Shown here piece by piece: positions 45,562 to 52,760 of a stretch of 64,000 bases of DNA. Below the pieces are notes generated by a model. The model was not told the origin of the DNA. It did no database searches and was given only the letters and a program-made list of their open reading frames with translations. Numbering within the stretch: the first letter of the stretch is position 1; every line of letters starts with the position of its first letter. This DNA comes from Tepidanaerobacteraceae bacterium. Its GTDB lineage: Bacteria > Bacillota > Thermosediminibacteria > Thermosediminibacterales > Tepidanaerobacteraceae. The stretch is from positions 1 to 64,000 of the forward strand of contig JARRBK010000005.1 of the NCBI GenBank assembly GCA_029982615.1, written 5' to 3'. Position numbers and translations under genes: made by a program.

Positions 45562-46364
45562 ATGACCTCTTTTTTCATCATAAAGACGGCACTCAGGCTC
45601 TGAAAGGCATCAATCTTCGCATAATGAGAGGCCGCAGGACAGTCATCTTGGGCCCCAATGGAGCGGGCAAATCCACTCTGCTGCTTCATCTGAACGGGAT
45701 ATACCTTCCTCAGAGGGGCAGGGTGAAAGTTCTTGGCATAGAAGTAAATCATAAAAACGAGAAAAAATTGCGCAAAATTGCGGGTTTGGTTTTTCAGGAC
45801 CCCGATGACCAGGTATTCTGCCCTACCGTGTGGGAGGATGTGGCATTCGGGCCTTTAAATTACAACCTGCCGGAAGAAGAAGTAAGAAAAAGGGTGGACG
45901 AGGCGTTGAGAGCCGTGCGCCTTGAAGGGCTGGAGCAAAAAACGCCCTTTCATTTGAGCTACGGGCAGAAAAAGAGAGTGGCCATAGCGGGAGTGCTGGC
46001 TTTAAAGCCGGAGATATTTATACTGGATGAACCCCATGCCTTTTTGGATCCCTCCGGCAAGGCAGAGCTGCTGAAGATACTGAATTCTTTAAACGATCAG
46101 GGCAGCTCAATAATAGTGGCAACCCACGATGTGAATTTTGCCTATGAATGGGCCGAAGATGTGGTTATAATGAAAAACGGCATTGTTCTGGCTCAGGGAG
46201 GGCCGGATATATTAGCCGATGAGAAAGTAATAATAGAAGCGGAATTGGAATATCCTTTACTGGTGAGATTATTTAAAAAACTGCCGGAAGCGGAATGCGA
46301 TAAAATCCCTGGTTCTGTGGACGAAGCCGCGGAATTCCTGAGACAAAAAATGTCGACCAATTAA
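45540..46364 (+). CDS. cbiO: ECF/CbiO-type ABC ATPase
   Basis: A 274-residue ATPase: GPNGAGKST (Walker A, about residues 37-45), FQDPDDQVF (Q loop), LSYGQKKRVAIAG (signature) and IFILDEPHAFLDP (Walker B). It drives the cobalt/nickel transporter together with the T component and CbiM. The gene ends just before a new promoter and structured leader, so CbiM is made from a separate transcript. Confidence 0.88.
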   Translation: MDYAVEIDDLFFHHKDGTQALKGINLRIMRGRRTVILGPNGAGKSTLLLHLNGIYLPQRGRVKVLGIEVNHKNEKKLRKIAGLVFQDPDDQVFCPTVWEDVAFGPLNYNLPEEEVRKRVDEALRAVRLEGLEQKTPFHLSYGQKKRVAIAGVLALKPEIFILDEPHAFLDPSGKAELLKILNSLNDQGSSIIVATHDVNFAYEWAEDVVIMKNGIVLAQGGPDILADEKVIIEAELEYPLLVRLFKKLPEAECDKIPGSVDEAAEFLRQKMSTN

Positions 46365-46379
46365 ATTATATTAAATTTA

Positions 46380-46408
46380 TTGACAAATGATTAACGATGT
46401 CATATACT
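46380..46408 (+). promoter_or_regulatory. Promoter of the cbiM operon
   Basis: TTGACA (46380-46385), 17 bases, TATACT (46403-46408). Confidence 0.8.
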
Positions 46409-46456
46409 ATTTACAGCGAAGAAAGTAAAATTGTAAATTGATTTCATACGCATAAG

Positions 46457-46520
46457 GGTATCAAGAAGATACCGGATAAGGCCATGAAGGTCTGGCGCAA
46501 ATCGCCTGTACTTTCATGGC
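46457..46520 (+). ncRNA. Structured leader element A (matches the leader of hydCBA)
   Basis: Hairpin GGTATC-AAGAA-GATACC (46457-46473), then a second stem AAGGCCATGAA (46478-46488) with TTCATGGCCTT (46513-46523) enclosing GGTCTGGCG...CGCC...ACT. The same architecture and much of the sequence recur at 52067-52130. In this copy the long stem is extended to 11 bp and followed by TTGCTTT, so it could also stop transcription. The GAAGGTCYGGC and ACTTTC bases kept in the inner loop point to ligand binding; the molybdenum/tungsten cofactor RNA family is one candidate. Confidence 0.7.
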
Positions 46521-46558
46521 CTTTTGCTTTGAAAAAATTATATGAAAGGGTGAATTTT

Positions 46559-47242
46559 ATGCACATTCCCGACGGTTTTTTGGATGCTAAAACGATTGTA
46601 ACCACTGCAGTTATAAGTGCGTACGCAATTAAAAAAAATGTGGAAAAAACCAGAAAAATACTCGGGGACAGAGATATCCCGGTGATGGGCGTGATGGCGG
46701 CTTTCATCTTTGCCGCTCAGATGGTGAACTTTCCTGTCATGGCCGGGACCTCGGGCCACCTCCTGGGGGCGGCACTGGCTACAACGCTGCTGGGGCCTTA
46801 CAGCGCTGGGCTTATCATGGCCACTGTCCTGATAGTTCAGAGCATATTTTTTCAGGATGGAGGGCTTCTGGCTCTTGGAGCCAATATTTTAAACATGGCC
46901 GTGGTGGCTCCCATGGTATCATATTTTGTATTCGCAGCGATAAAGAGAAGTTTTCATTTTTCCGGGGCAGATTCAATAGCAAGCTTTGCGGCAGCGTGGT
47001 TTTCGGTCGTAACGGCCTCTGTGTTTGCAAGCCTTGAACTGGCATTATCCGGCACTGCTGCCCTTAAGATGGTGTTGGTTCCCATGGTGGCGGTACATGC
47101 CCTCATAGGCGTGGGGGAAGGGCTGATAACCACGGCGGCGGTGGCTTATATCGGCAGGGTGCTGAATCTGAAGGCTGATGCCGGCATGAAATACATTGCA
47201 GCTAATGCCGGAAGCATGGATGAAGGAGGTAGCTCAAATTGA
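46559..47242 (+). CDS. cbiM: CbiM family cobalt/nickel ECF substrate-binding component
   Basis: A 227-residue membrane protein. The exact N-terminus MHIPDGFLD, whose His2 binds the metal, shows that translation begins at ATG 46559, after AAAGGGTG. About six membrane segments follow, with AAQMVNFPVMAGTSGHLLG a family hallmark. It binds Co2+ or Ni2+; both are needed in this organism's C1 pathway (corrinoid enzymes, CO dehydrogenase). Confidence 0.92.
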   Translation: MHIPDGFLDAKTIVTTAVISAYAIKKNVEKTRKILGDRDIPVMGVMAAFIFAAQMVNFPVMAGTSGHLLGAALATTLLGPYSAGLIMATVLIVQSIFFQDGGLLALGANILNMAVVAPMVSYFVFAAIKRSFHFSGADSIASFAAAWFSVVTASVFASLELALSGTAALKMVLVPMVAVHALIGVGEGLITTAAVAYIGRVLNLKADAGMKYIAANAGSMDEGGSSN

Positions 47243-47523
47243 AAAAATGGAGGATTGTCCTGCTCACATCGATACTGGTGGCACTGATTCTTTCACCTTT
47301 TGCCTCGACTCACCCCGATGGCCTGGAGAGAGTGGCGGAGAACCTTTCCTTTGCCGAGAAAGGCGGCAGTGCGGCAGCATGGTTTTCGCCCATGCCCGAC
47401 TATACGGTCCCGGGAATTTCCAATGAAAGGATTTCCACCGCATTGGCAGGAGTCACGGGAACCATCATTACCTTTGCAGTGGTTTTTGGTGCGGCAAAAT
47501 CGTTAAAACGCCGCTTGCCGTGA
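47239..47523 (+). CDS. PDGLE-domain protein, small CbiN-like component
   Basis: A 94-residue protein with two membrane segments (about residues 5-20 and 68-84) around an outer loop containing HPDGLERVAE. PDGLE proteins replace CbiN in many cobalt/nickel ECF systems. It overlaps cbiM by 4 bases and follows it, as usual. Confidence 0.88.
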   Translation: MKKWRIVLLTSILVALILSPFASTHPDGLERVAENLSFAEKGGSAAAWFSPMPDYTVPGISNERISTALAGVTGTIITFAVVFGAAKSLKRRLP

Positions 47524-47547
47524 ATAGATTGTGGACAGGAGGAATCA

Positions 47548-48081
47548 ATGATGCATCAGAACCAGACCGACTGGAAAAAAGCAGTGGAATTTCACGGGCA
47601 TGAGTGCCCGGGCCTTGCGATTGGCGTCAGGGCGGTGGAAGCTGCAAAAACAAAAATGGGCATTACTTTTTCTAAGGATGAGGAAATTGTATGCGTTACA
47701 GAAAACGATGCATGCGGTGTGGATGCAATCCAGGTGCTGACGGGGTGCAGCCTGGGAAAAGGTAATCTTATATACCGGGACACCGGCAAACAGGCATTCA
47801 CCTTTTTCAAGCGGAAGACAGGTGAAGGATTAAGAATAGTATTAAAACCCTTTCGCAGAGAAATGGACAGAAAGCAGCGCCAGGAGTTTATTTTGAATGC
47901 CAGCCTGGAAGAAATTTTTGATTTCAAAGCGCCTCATTTCAGCCTGCCGGAAAAAGCAAAGATATTTTCCAGCATAATATGCGAAATTTGCGGCGAAGCA
48001 GTTCCTGAACACAAGGCAAGGATTCAGGATGGAAAAAAGGTTTGCCTTGATTGTTTCAAGGAATACAGCAGGGGCTGGTAA
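47548..48081 (+). CDS. FmdE/FwdE family protein with C-terminal zinc finger
   Basis: A 177-residue protein: EFHGHECPGLAIGVRA (about residues 13-28), TENDACGVDAIQVLTGC and GNLIYRDTGKQAF are the FmdE core, and CEICGEAVPEHKA...VCLDCF is a C-terminal zinc-binding motif. FmdE was named from formylmethanofuran dehydrogenase loci, but bacterial copies are common near molybdenum/tungsten or metal transport genes and their role is not settled. Its metal-uptake neighbours fit this. Confidence 0.85.
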   Translation: MMHQNQTDWKKAVEFHGHECPGLAIGVRAVEAAKTKMGITFSKDEEIVCVTENDACGVDAIQVLTGCSLGKGNLIYRDTGKQAFTFFKRKTGEGLRIVLKPFRREMDRKQRQEFILNASLEEIFDFKAPHFSLPEKAKIFSSIICEICGEAVPEHKARIQDGKKVCLDCFKEYSRGW

Positions 48082-48082
48082 G

Positions 48083-48904
48083 ATGGATGTTTTATATTAT
48101 GATGATTTATGGAGGCCGAAGAAAAGCGGACAGAATACCAGCCGCGAGTTCTGGGACGGCAGGGCCGATCACTTTTGCACAAATGCCTACCGCAAAAGCG
48201 CAGTGGAGCGCGTAGGCAAACTCATAGCGATGCTGACTGAAAAGGGGATGCTCACAAAGAACAGCTCTGTGCTCGATATAGGCTGCGGGCCCGGCGCATA
48301 TGCTGTGGAAATAGCAAAGCGCGCAAAAGAAGTCGTGGGCATTGACATATCCCCCCGGATGCTAGACCATGCTGAAAACGTCAGAAAAAATGAAAAATTG
48401 GAAAATCTAAAACTTTTAAAGCTCGATTGGGAGCAGGTTTTGCTGGAAGAATTAAAATGGGAGATGCGCTTTGATCTTGTTTTCGCATCTATGTGTCCCG
48501 CTATAAACAGCAAAAATTCGCTGGAGAAAATGATTCGCGCCAGCAGAGGCTATTGTTTCATGAGCACTTTTGCCAGAAGGGAAGAAAGTATCCGGGACAG
48601 GCTGGCGGAAGAACTGATACCCAACTGGGACTTAAAAAGCCAGGGGAAAGGCGTCTACTGCTGTTTTAATATTTTGTGGCTCATGGGATATTATCCCGAA
48701 ATCACTTATGTGGATTCTTGCTGGGAAAATAAATTCAGTTTCCGGGAAGCTGTTGAATATTATTGTGCTGCTTTGCCCATACCGGGCGGCCCTTCGAAAG
48801 CTCAAAGAGAATTTATTGAAAGTTACTTAAAAACTCTGGACGAAGATGGGTTAATAACAGAGAAAGTTAAAATGAAATTTGCGTGGATATACTGGAAAGT
48901 ATAA
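48083..48904 (+). CDS. Class I SAM-dependent methyltransferase
   Basis: About 273 residues. SVLDIGCGPGAYAVEIAKRA (about residues 62-81) is the SAM-binding motif I, with VVGIDISPRMLDHA after it. The C-terminal half has no recognised specificity motif. ATG at 48083 lies one base after the fmdE stop, so translation is probably coupled. Methyltransferases of this type recur between FmdE and FecBCD-type genes in Clostridia; a metallophore or cofactor substrate is conceivable, but unproven. Confidence 0.78.
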   Translation: MDVLYYDDLWRPKKSGQNTSREFWDGRADHFCTNAYRKSAVERVGKLIAMLTEKGMLTKNSSVLDIGCGPGAYAVEIAKRAKEVVGIDISPRMLDHAENVRKNEKLENLKLLKLDWEQVLLEELKWEMRFDLVFASMCPAINSKNSLEKMIRASRGYCFMSTFARREESIRDRLAEELIPNWDLKSQGKGVYCCFNILWLMGYYPEITYVDSCWENKFSFREAVEYYCAALPIPGGPSKAQREFIESYLKTLDEDGLITEKVKMKFAWIYWKV

Positions 48905-48952
48905 GTGCTTGATTCAGTGAATTATATAAAAAAGCGAAGGAATTGAGGAACG

Positions 48953-50038
48953 GTGAAACAGGAAGTGTCCGCCATCACAAATTCACATCAAACAGGATTA
49001 TATCAACAGTATACGGGCAGGAAGAAATTTGTTATTTTACTTCTGGCATTACTGACGGCGGCTCTGTCGGTAATTGCTATTAATGCCGGTTCTATGAACG
49101 TAAGTCCATACCAGGTTTTCATGACGCTCTTTGGCCAGAGGAGCGGTATTTCCGATGTGGTTATCTGGAATATTCGTTTGCCAAGGGTTCTGGCGGGCAT
49201 TATAGCAGGGGCGGGCCTTTCGGTGGCCGGCTGCGTGATGCAGAACAACCTGAGAAATCCTCTGGCGTCTCCCTCAACTCTGGGCATATCCAACGCCGCC
49301 GCTTTTGGAGCGAATATTGCGATTATTGTATTTGGAGCGGGAAGCGTTCAAAGTTCCAGTGCCGATGCGGTAATTATAAACAACCCTTACGCTGTAACAG
49401 CTTCGGCTTTTGTGTGGGCTATGGTGGGCACGCTGGTTATTTTGCTTCTGGCCAGGCTACGCGGCTTTTCGCCGGAGGCGATGGTCCTGGCGGGGGTTGC
49501 GATTGGCTCGCTTTTTTCTGCAGGTACCATACTCATTCAGTATTTTGCCCAGGATGTGCAGGTGGCGGCGGTGGTATTCTGGACATTCGGCGATTTGGGA
49601 AGAGCCTCTTGGAAGGAAGTCGCCATAATGGCATCCCTGGTGATTCTTTCCATTGCCTACTTCATGCTCAAAAGATGGGACTACAACGCTCTCGACACCG
49701 GCGAGGAAACCGCCAGGGGCCTTGGAGTAAATGTAGAAAAAGTGCGGCTTGAGGGGATGTTTGTTGCTTCCCTGATAACTGCTGTTACCGTGTCTTTCCT
49801 TGGAATTATCGGATTCATAGGGTTGGTCGGGCCGCAAATAATCAGGAGGATAATAGGTGCAGATCATCGATTTTTAATCCCGGGATCGGCGCTGATGGGG
49901 GCGCTACTGCTCCTTTCCTCCGACACCCTGGCCAGGACAGTTATAGCGCCGGTAGTGCTGCCTGTAGGGGCCATCACTTCTTTTCTGGGAGCGCCGCTGT
50001 TTTTGTATCTGCTGGCAAGGGGGTATCAAAAGCGATGA
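48953..50038 (+). CDS. FecCD-family ABC transporter permease
   Basis: A 361-residue permease with about 9-10 membrane segments. IRLPRVLAGIIAGAGLSVAGCVMQ (in parts, about 66-90) and GFIGLVGPQIIRRIIGADHR are FecCD hallmarks. The family moves siderophores, heme, cobalamin, or molybdate/tungstate (MolB branch). GTG start after AATTGAGGAACG. Overlaps the ATPase gene by 4 bases. Confidence 0.9.
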   Translation: MKQEVSAITNSHQTGLYQQYTGRKKFVILLLALLTAALSVIAINAGSMNVSPYQVFMTLFGQRSGISDVVIWNIRLPRVLAGIIAGAGLSVAGCVMQNNLRNPLASPSTLGISNAAAFGANIAIIVFGAGSVQSSSADAVIINNPYAVTASAFVWAMVGTLVILLLARLRGFSPEAMVLAGVAIGSLFSAGTILIQYFAQDVQVAAVVFWTFGDLGRASWKEVAIMASLVILSIAYFMLKRWDYNALDTGEETARGLGVNVEKVRLEGMFVASLITAVTVSFLGIIGFIGLVGPQIIRRIIGADHRFLIPGSALMGALLLLSSDTLARTVIAPVVLPVGAITSFLGAPLFLYLLARGYQKR

Positions 50039-50787
50039 TTTTATCGGTGAACGGATTGAAATTCAAATATCCAGGCCGCCGGGTGCTTCAGGATATTGAT
50101 TTTTCCGTAGAAAAAGGGGATTGCCTTGCGATACTGGGCACCAACGGGGTCGGCAAATCCACCCTTTTAAAATGCATCAACCGAATCTTAAAACCGCAAT
50201 CCGGGGCGGTATACATTCAGGAAGATGAGATATTTAAGCTCAGCCGCAATGAACTGGCGCAGAAAGTGGGTTATGTGGCGCAGAAACACGAAAGCGCAAG
50301 ACTTACTGTATTCGATGCGGTGCTGCTCGGCAGGAAGCCATATATTAAATGGGATGCCAGCCCGAAAGACATGGAAGTAACCCGCAGGGTCTTGAAATTG
50401 ATGGAGCTGGAGGATTATTCCCTCAGGTACTTGGATGAATTGAGCGGAGGAGAGCTGCAAAAGGTGGTAATAGCCAGGGCTCTGGCTCAGGAGCCGAATA
50501 TTCTCCTGCTCGATGAGCCCACCAGCAACCTTGATTTGAAAAATCAGGTTGAAGTCATCGCTATCATAAAGAAAGTGGTGAAAGAGCAGCAGATTGCCGC
50601 CATCGTAACCATGCACGACATAAATCTTGCCATCCGTTTTGCGGACAAATTCATCTTTCTTAAGAATGGCACAATATTTGAAGCCGGCGGCGTAGAAATA
50701 ATTACTCCTGAAAACATCGAGAAAGTATATTCCGTCCCGGTGGCAGTTGAAAAATTCAACAACATACCCGTGGTCTTACCGCTCTAA
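50035..50787 (+). CDS. FecE-type ABC ATPase
   Basis: A 250-residue ATPase: GTNGVGKST (about residues 36-44), LSGGELQKVVIARALAQ and LLLDEPTSNLD. It powers the FecCD-type permease. The 4-base overlap ATGA shows translational coupling. Confidence 0.9.
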   Translation: MILSVNGLKFKYPGRRVLQDIDFSVEKGDCLAILGTNGVGKSTLLKCINRILKPQSGAVYIQEDEIFKLSRNELAQKVGYVAQKHESARLTVFDAVLLGRKPYIKWDASPKDMEVTRRVLKLMELEDYSLRYLDELSGGELQKVVIARALAQEPNILLLDEPTSNLDLKNQVEVIAIIKKVVKEQQIAAIVTMHDINLAIRFADKFIFLKNGTIFEAGGVEIITPENIEKVYSVPVAVEKFNNIPVVLPL

Positions 50788-50867
50788 ATTTCGGTTTCGA
50801 TGTTCGAGGAAGCCGGAAATTCGGCATATGCCTTATAACAATTTGAATTATGGGAGGTCGTGGAATT

Positions 50868-51977
50868 ATGCGAAAGAAAAATTTCTTTTTATTACTTGCA
50901 GTGCTGCTCATATCTGCCTTTTTATTGAGCGGCTGCGGCTCCGGCAATGTACAGAAGCAGCAGAATGCTTCAGAAAAGATTACTGTTACCGATATGGTGG
51001 GAAGAAAAGTTTCTGTAACATTGTCCGTAGAACGGGTAGTAGCTATTGGGCCGGGTGCCCTGAGGCTTTACTGTTATGTAAACGGTGCGAGCAAAGTAGC
51101 GGGAGTGGAACAGCTTGAAAAGGATAATCCCATAGGCAGGCCGTATATCCTGGCGAATCCTTCGCTGGCAGATTTGCCTGTCATCGGCCCAGGCGGCCCC
51201 AACAACGCCCCCGATCCGGAGAAAATACTGACTGTGAAGCCTGACGTTATTTTCAGCATGTATACTTCAGATAAGGCTTCTGTGGATGCTCTGCAGGAAA
51301 AAACCGGCATACCGGTAGTGGCCCTCAGTTATGGAAAAGTGTCCACCTTTGATCCGGATGTTTATGCTTCTTTGAAACTGATAGGCAAAATAATGGGGCA
51401 GGATGAAAGGGCAGAAGAATTAGTAGCCTATATGGAAAAATGCAGGCAAGACCTCAATGGCCGTACCAAAGATATTCCAGAAAATGAAAAGCCCTCTGTT
51501 TATATAGGGGCCCTGGGCGCAAGAGGGATGCACGGAATCGAAAGCACCCAAGGGAAGTATTCTCTGTTCGAAGCCATACACGCCAGGAATGTGGTGGATG
51601 AGACCGGCAAAACGGGCTCCATCATGATAGATAAGGAGAAATTGATTCAATGGGACCCCGACATAATTTTTATCGACAGAGGTGGATATGCAATGGTGCA
51701 GCAGGATTATCAAAAAAATCCGGAATTTTACAGAGCTTTGTCTGCTGTCAAAAAGGGTAAACTGTATGCACAGCTGCCTTATAATTATTACCACACCAAT
51801 ATCGATACTGCTATGGCTGACGCATATTATCTGGGAAAAGTGATATATCCGGAGCAGTTTAAGGATGTGGCCACGGAGGAGAAAGCCGATGAGATATACC
51901 AAACCCTTCTGGGAAAACCGCTCTACGCCCAAATGGCAAAGGATTTTGGAGGGTTTGGCAAGCTGACACTGCCGTGA
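50868..51977 (+). CDS. FecB/BtuF-type substrate-binding lipoprotein
   Basis: A 369-residue lipoprotein: signal peptide with lipobox LLSGCGS (Cys near residue 23), then a class III binding fold (VTDMVGRKVSV, PDPEKILTVKPDVIF). Cargo is not known. Together with the FmdE neighbour, a molybdate/tungstate (MolA-like) or corrinoid cargo is more likely than a siderophore; this is inference. ATG chosen because GGGAGGTCG precedes it. Confidence 0.85.
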   Translation: MRKKNFFLLLAVLLISAFLLSGCGSGNVQKQQNASEKITVTDMVGRKVSVTLSVERVVAIGPGALRLYCYVNGASKVAGVEQLEKDNPIGRPYILANPSLADLPVIGPGGPNNAPDPEKILTVKPDVIFSMYTSDKASVDALQEKTGIPVVALSYGKVSTFDPDVYASLKLIGKIMGQDERAEELVAYMEKCRQDLNGRTKDIPENEKPSVYIGALGARGMHGIESTQGKYSLFEAIHARNVVDETGKTGSIMIDKEKLIQWDPDIIFIDRGGYAMVQQDYQKNPEFYRALSAVKKGKLYAQLPYNYYHTNIDTAMADAYYLGKVIYPEQFKDVATEEKADEIYQTLLGKPLYAQMAKDFGGFGKLTLP

Positions 51978-52008
51978 ATTCAAAATAGAGATGATATTTC
52001 ACATATCA

Positions 52009-52037
52009 TTGACAAAAGTTTCACATTCTGATATAAT
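52009..52037 (+). promoter_or_regulatory. Promoter of the hydCBA operon
   Basis: TTGACA (52009-52014), 17 bases, TATAAT (52032-52037): a full consensus promoter. Confidence 0.87.
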
Positions 52038-52066
52038 ATCCACAAATGAAATATTGATGAATAGAC

Positions 52067-52130
52067 GGTATCATGAAGATACCCATAGGGCCATGAAGGT
52101 CCGGCAGCGGATAGCTCGAACTTTCATGGC
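52067..52130 (+). ncRNA. Structured leader element B (matches the leader of cbiM)
   Basis: GGTATC-ATGAA-GATACC (52067-52083), then GCCATGAA (52090-52097) pairing with TTCATGGC (52123-52130). The inner loop begins GGTCCGGC and ends AACT. It shares with element A the whole first hairpin apart from one loop base, the second stem, GAAGGTCYGGC and ACTTTCATGGC, while the variable inner part differs; the two are both 64 nt. It starts about 25 bases after the predicted transcription start. Confidence 0.72.
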
Positions 52131-52191
52131 ATATTATTAGGCACTTTTGCGCAATAGTGGAGGAGAGCAAATTAATTTTTTTTGATAGAGA

Positions 52192-52209
52192 TTGTGAAAA
52201 AGATAACAA
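52192..52209 (+). promoter_or_regulatory. Rex-like operator before hydCBA
   Basis: TTGTGAAAAAGATAACAA has the TTGTGA-N6-TAACAA form of clostridial Rex operators. Almost the same 18 bases precede cooF (57014). Rex senses NADH/NAD+, fitting control of an NAD-linked hydrogenase. It lies 48 bases before the hydC start. Confidence 0.72.
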
Positions 52210-52256
52210 TCACAATTTCTGAGTTTATAAATCTTCCATCAAAGGGGGTTTTAAGT

Positions 52257-52760
52257 TTGACGGAAAACATTTCATGCAGGAATTTTGAAAAAGTAAATGA
52301 TATTCTCGAAAAGTATGATTACAGACCGTCGAATCTTATAAGCATACTCCAGGAAGTGCAGGAGATTTATCGTTACCTGCCGGAAGAAATCCTTACTTAT
52401 ATCTCCACTGCCATGGGAATCGCACCTGCCAGAGTGTTTGGGGTGGCTACTTTTTATGAAAATTTTTCACTGGAACCAAAAGGGAAAAATGTAATAAAGG
52501 TTTGCAACGGCACTGCGTGCCACGTAAGAAAGTCGGATAAAATACTGTCGACCGTCAGGGAAACGCTGAATTTGAAAAATGGTGCAAAGACCACGGATGA
52601 TATGCTTTTCACCCTGGAGACCGTTTCGTGCCTGGGAGCGTGCGGCCTGGCTCCTGTGGTGGTAGTAAACGACAGGGTGTACGGCAATATGACGCCGGAA
52701 AAGGTTGTACAGTTGATAAATGAAATCATGGAGGGAAGCCGCAATGATCAGGACAGTTGA
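52257..52760 (+). CDS. hydC: [FeFe]-hydrogenase HydC subunit (NuoE-like, [2Fe-2S])
   Basis: About 167 residues. A thioredoxin-like [2Fe-2S] domain with CNGTACHVRKS and CLGACGLAP supplying the four Cys. It passes electrons between the NAD-binding subunit and the hydrogenase. TTG at 52257 is chosen for the GGGGG upstream and because the conserved helical part starts there; the frame is open further 5'. Overlaps hydB by 17 bases. Confidence 0.9.
   Translation: MTENISCRNFEKVNDILEKYDYRPSNLISILQEVQEIYRYLPEEILTYISTAMGIAPARVFGVATFYENFSLEPKGKNVIKVCNGTACHVRKSDKILSTVRETLNLKNGAKTTDDMLFTLETVSCLGACGLAPVVVVNDRVYGNMTPEKVVQLINEIMEGSRNDQDS

Noticed and set aside
46517-46527. TGGCCTTTTGC as a sigma-54 promoter
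   Set aside because: Spacing between GG and GC is 6, not 10.
46478-46530. Reading the cbiM leader stem as a plain terminator of cbiQO
   Set aside because: A consensus promoter lies before it and the same structure without a T run precedes hydCBA, so an aptamer-like RNA explains both; termination may still be part of its action.
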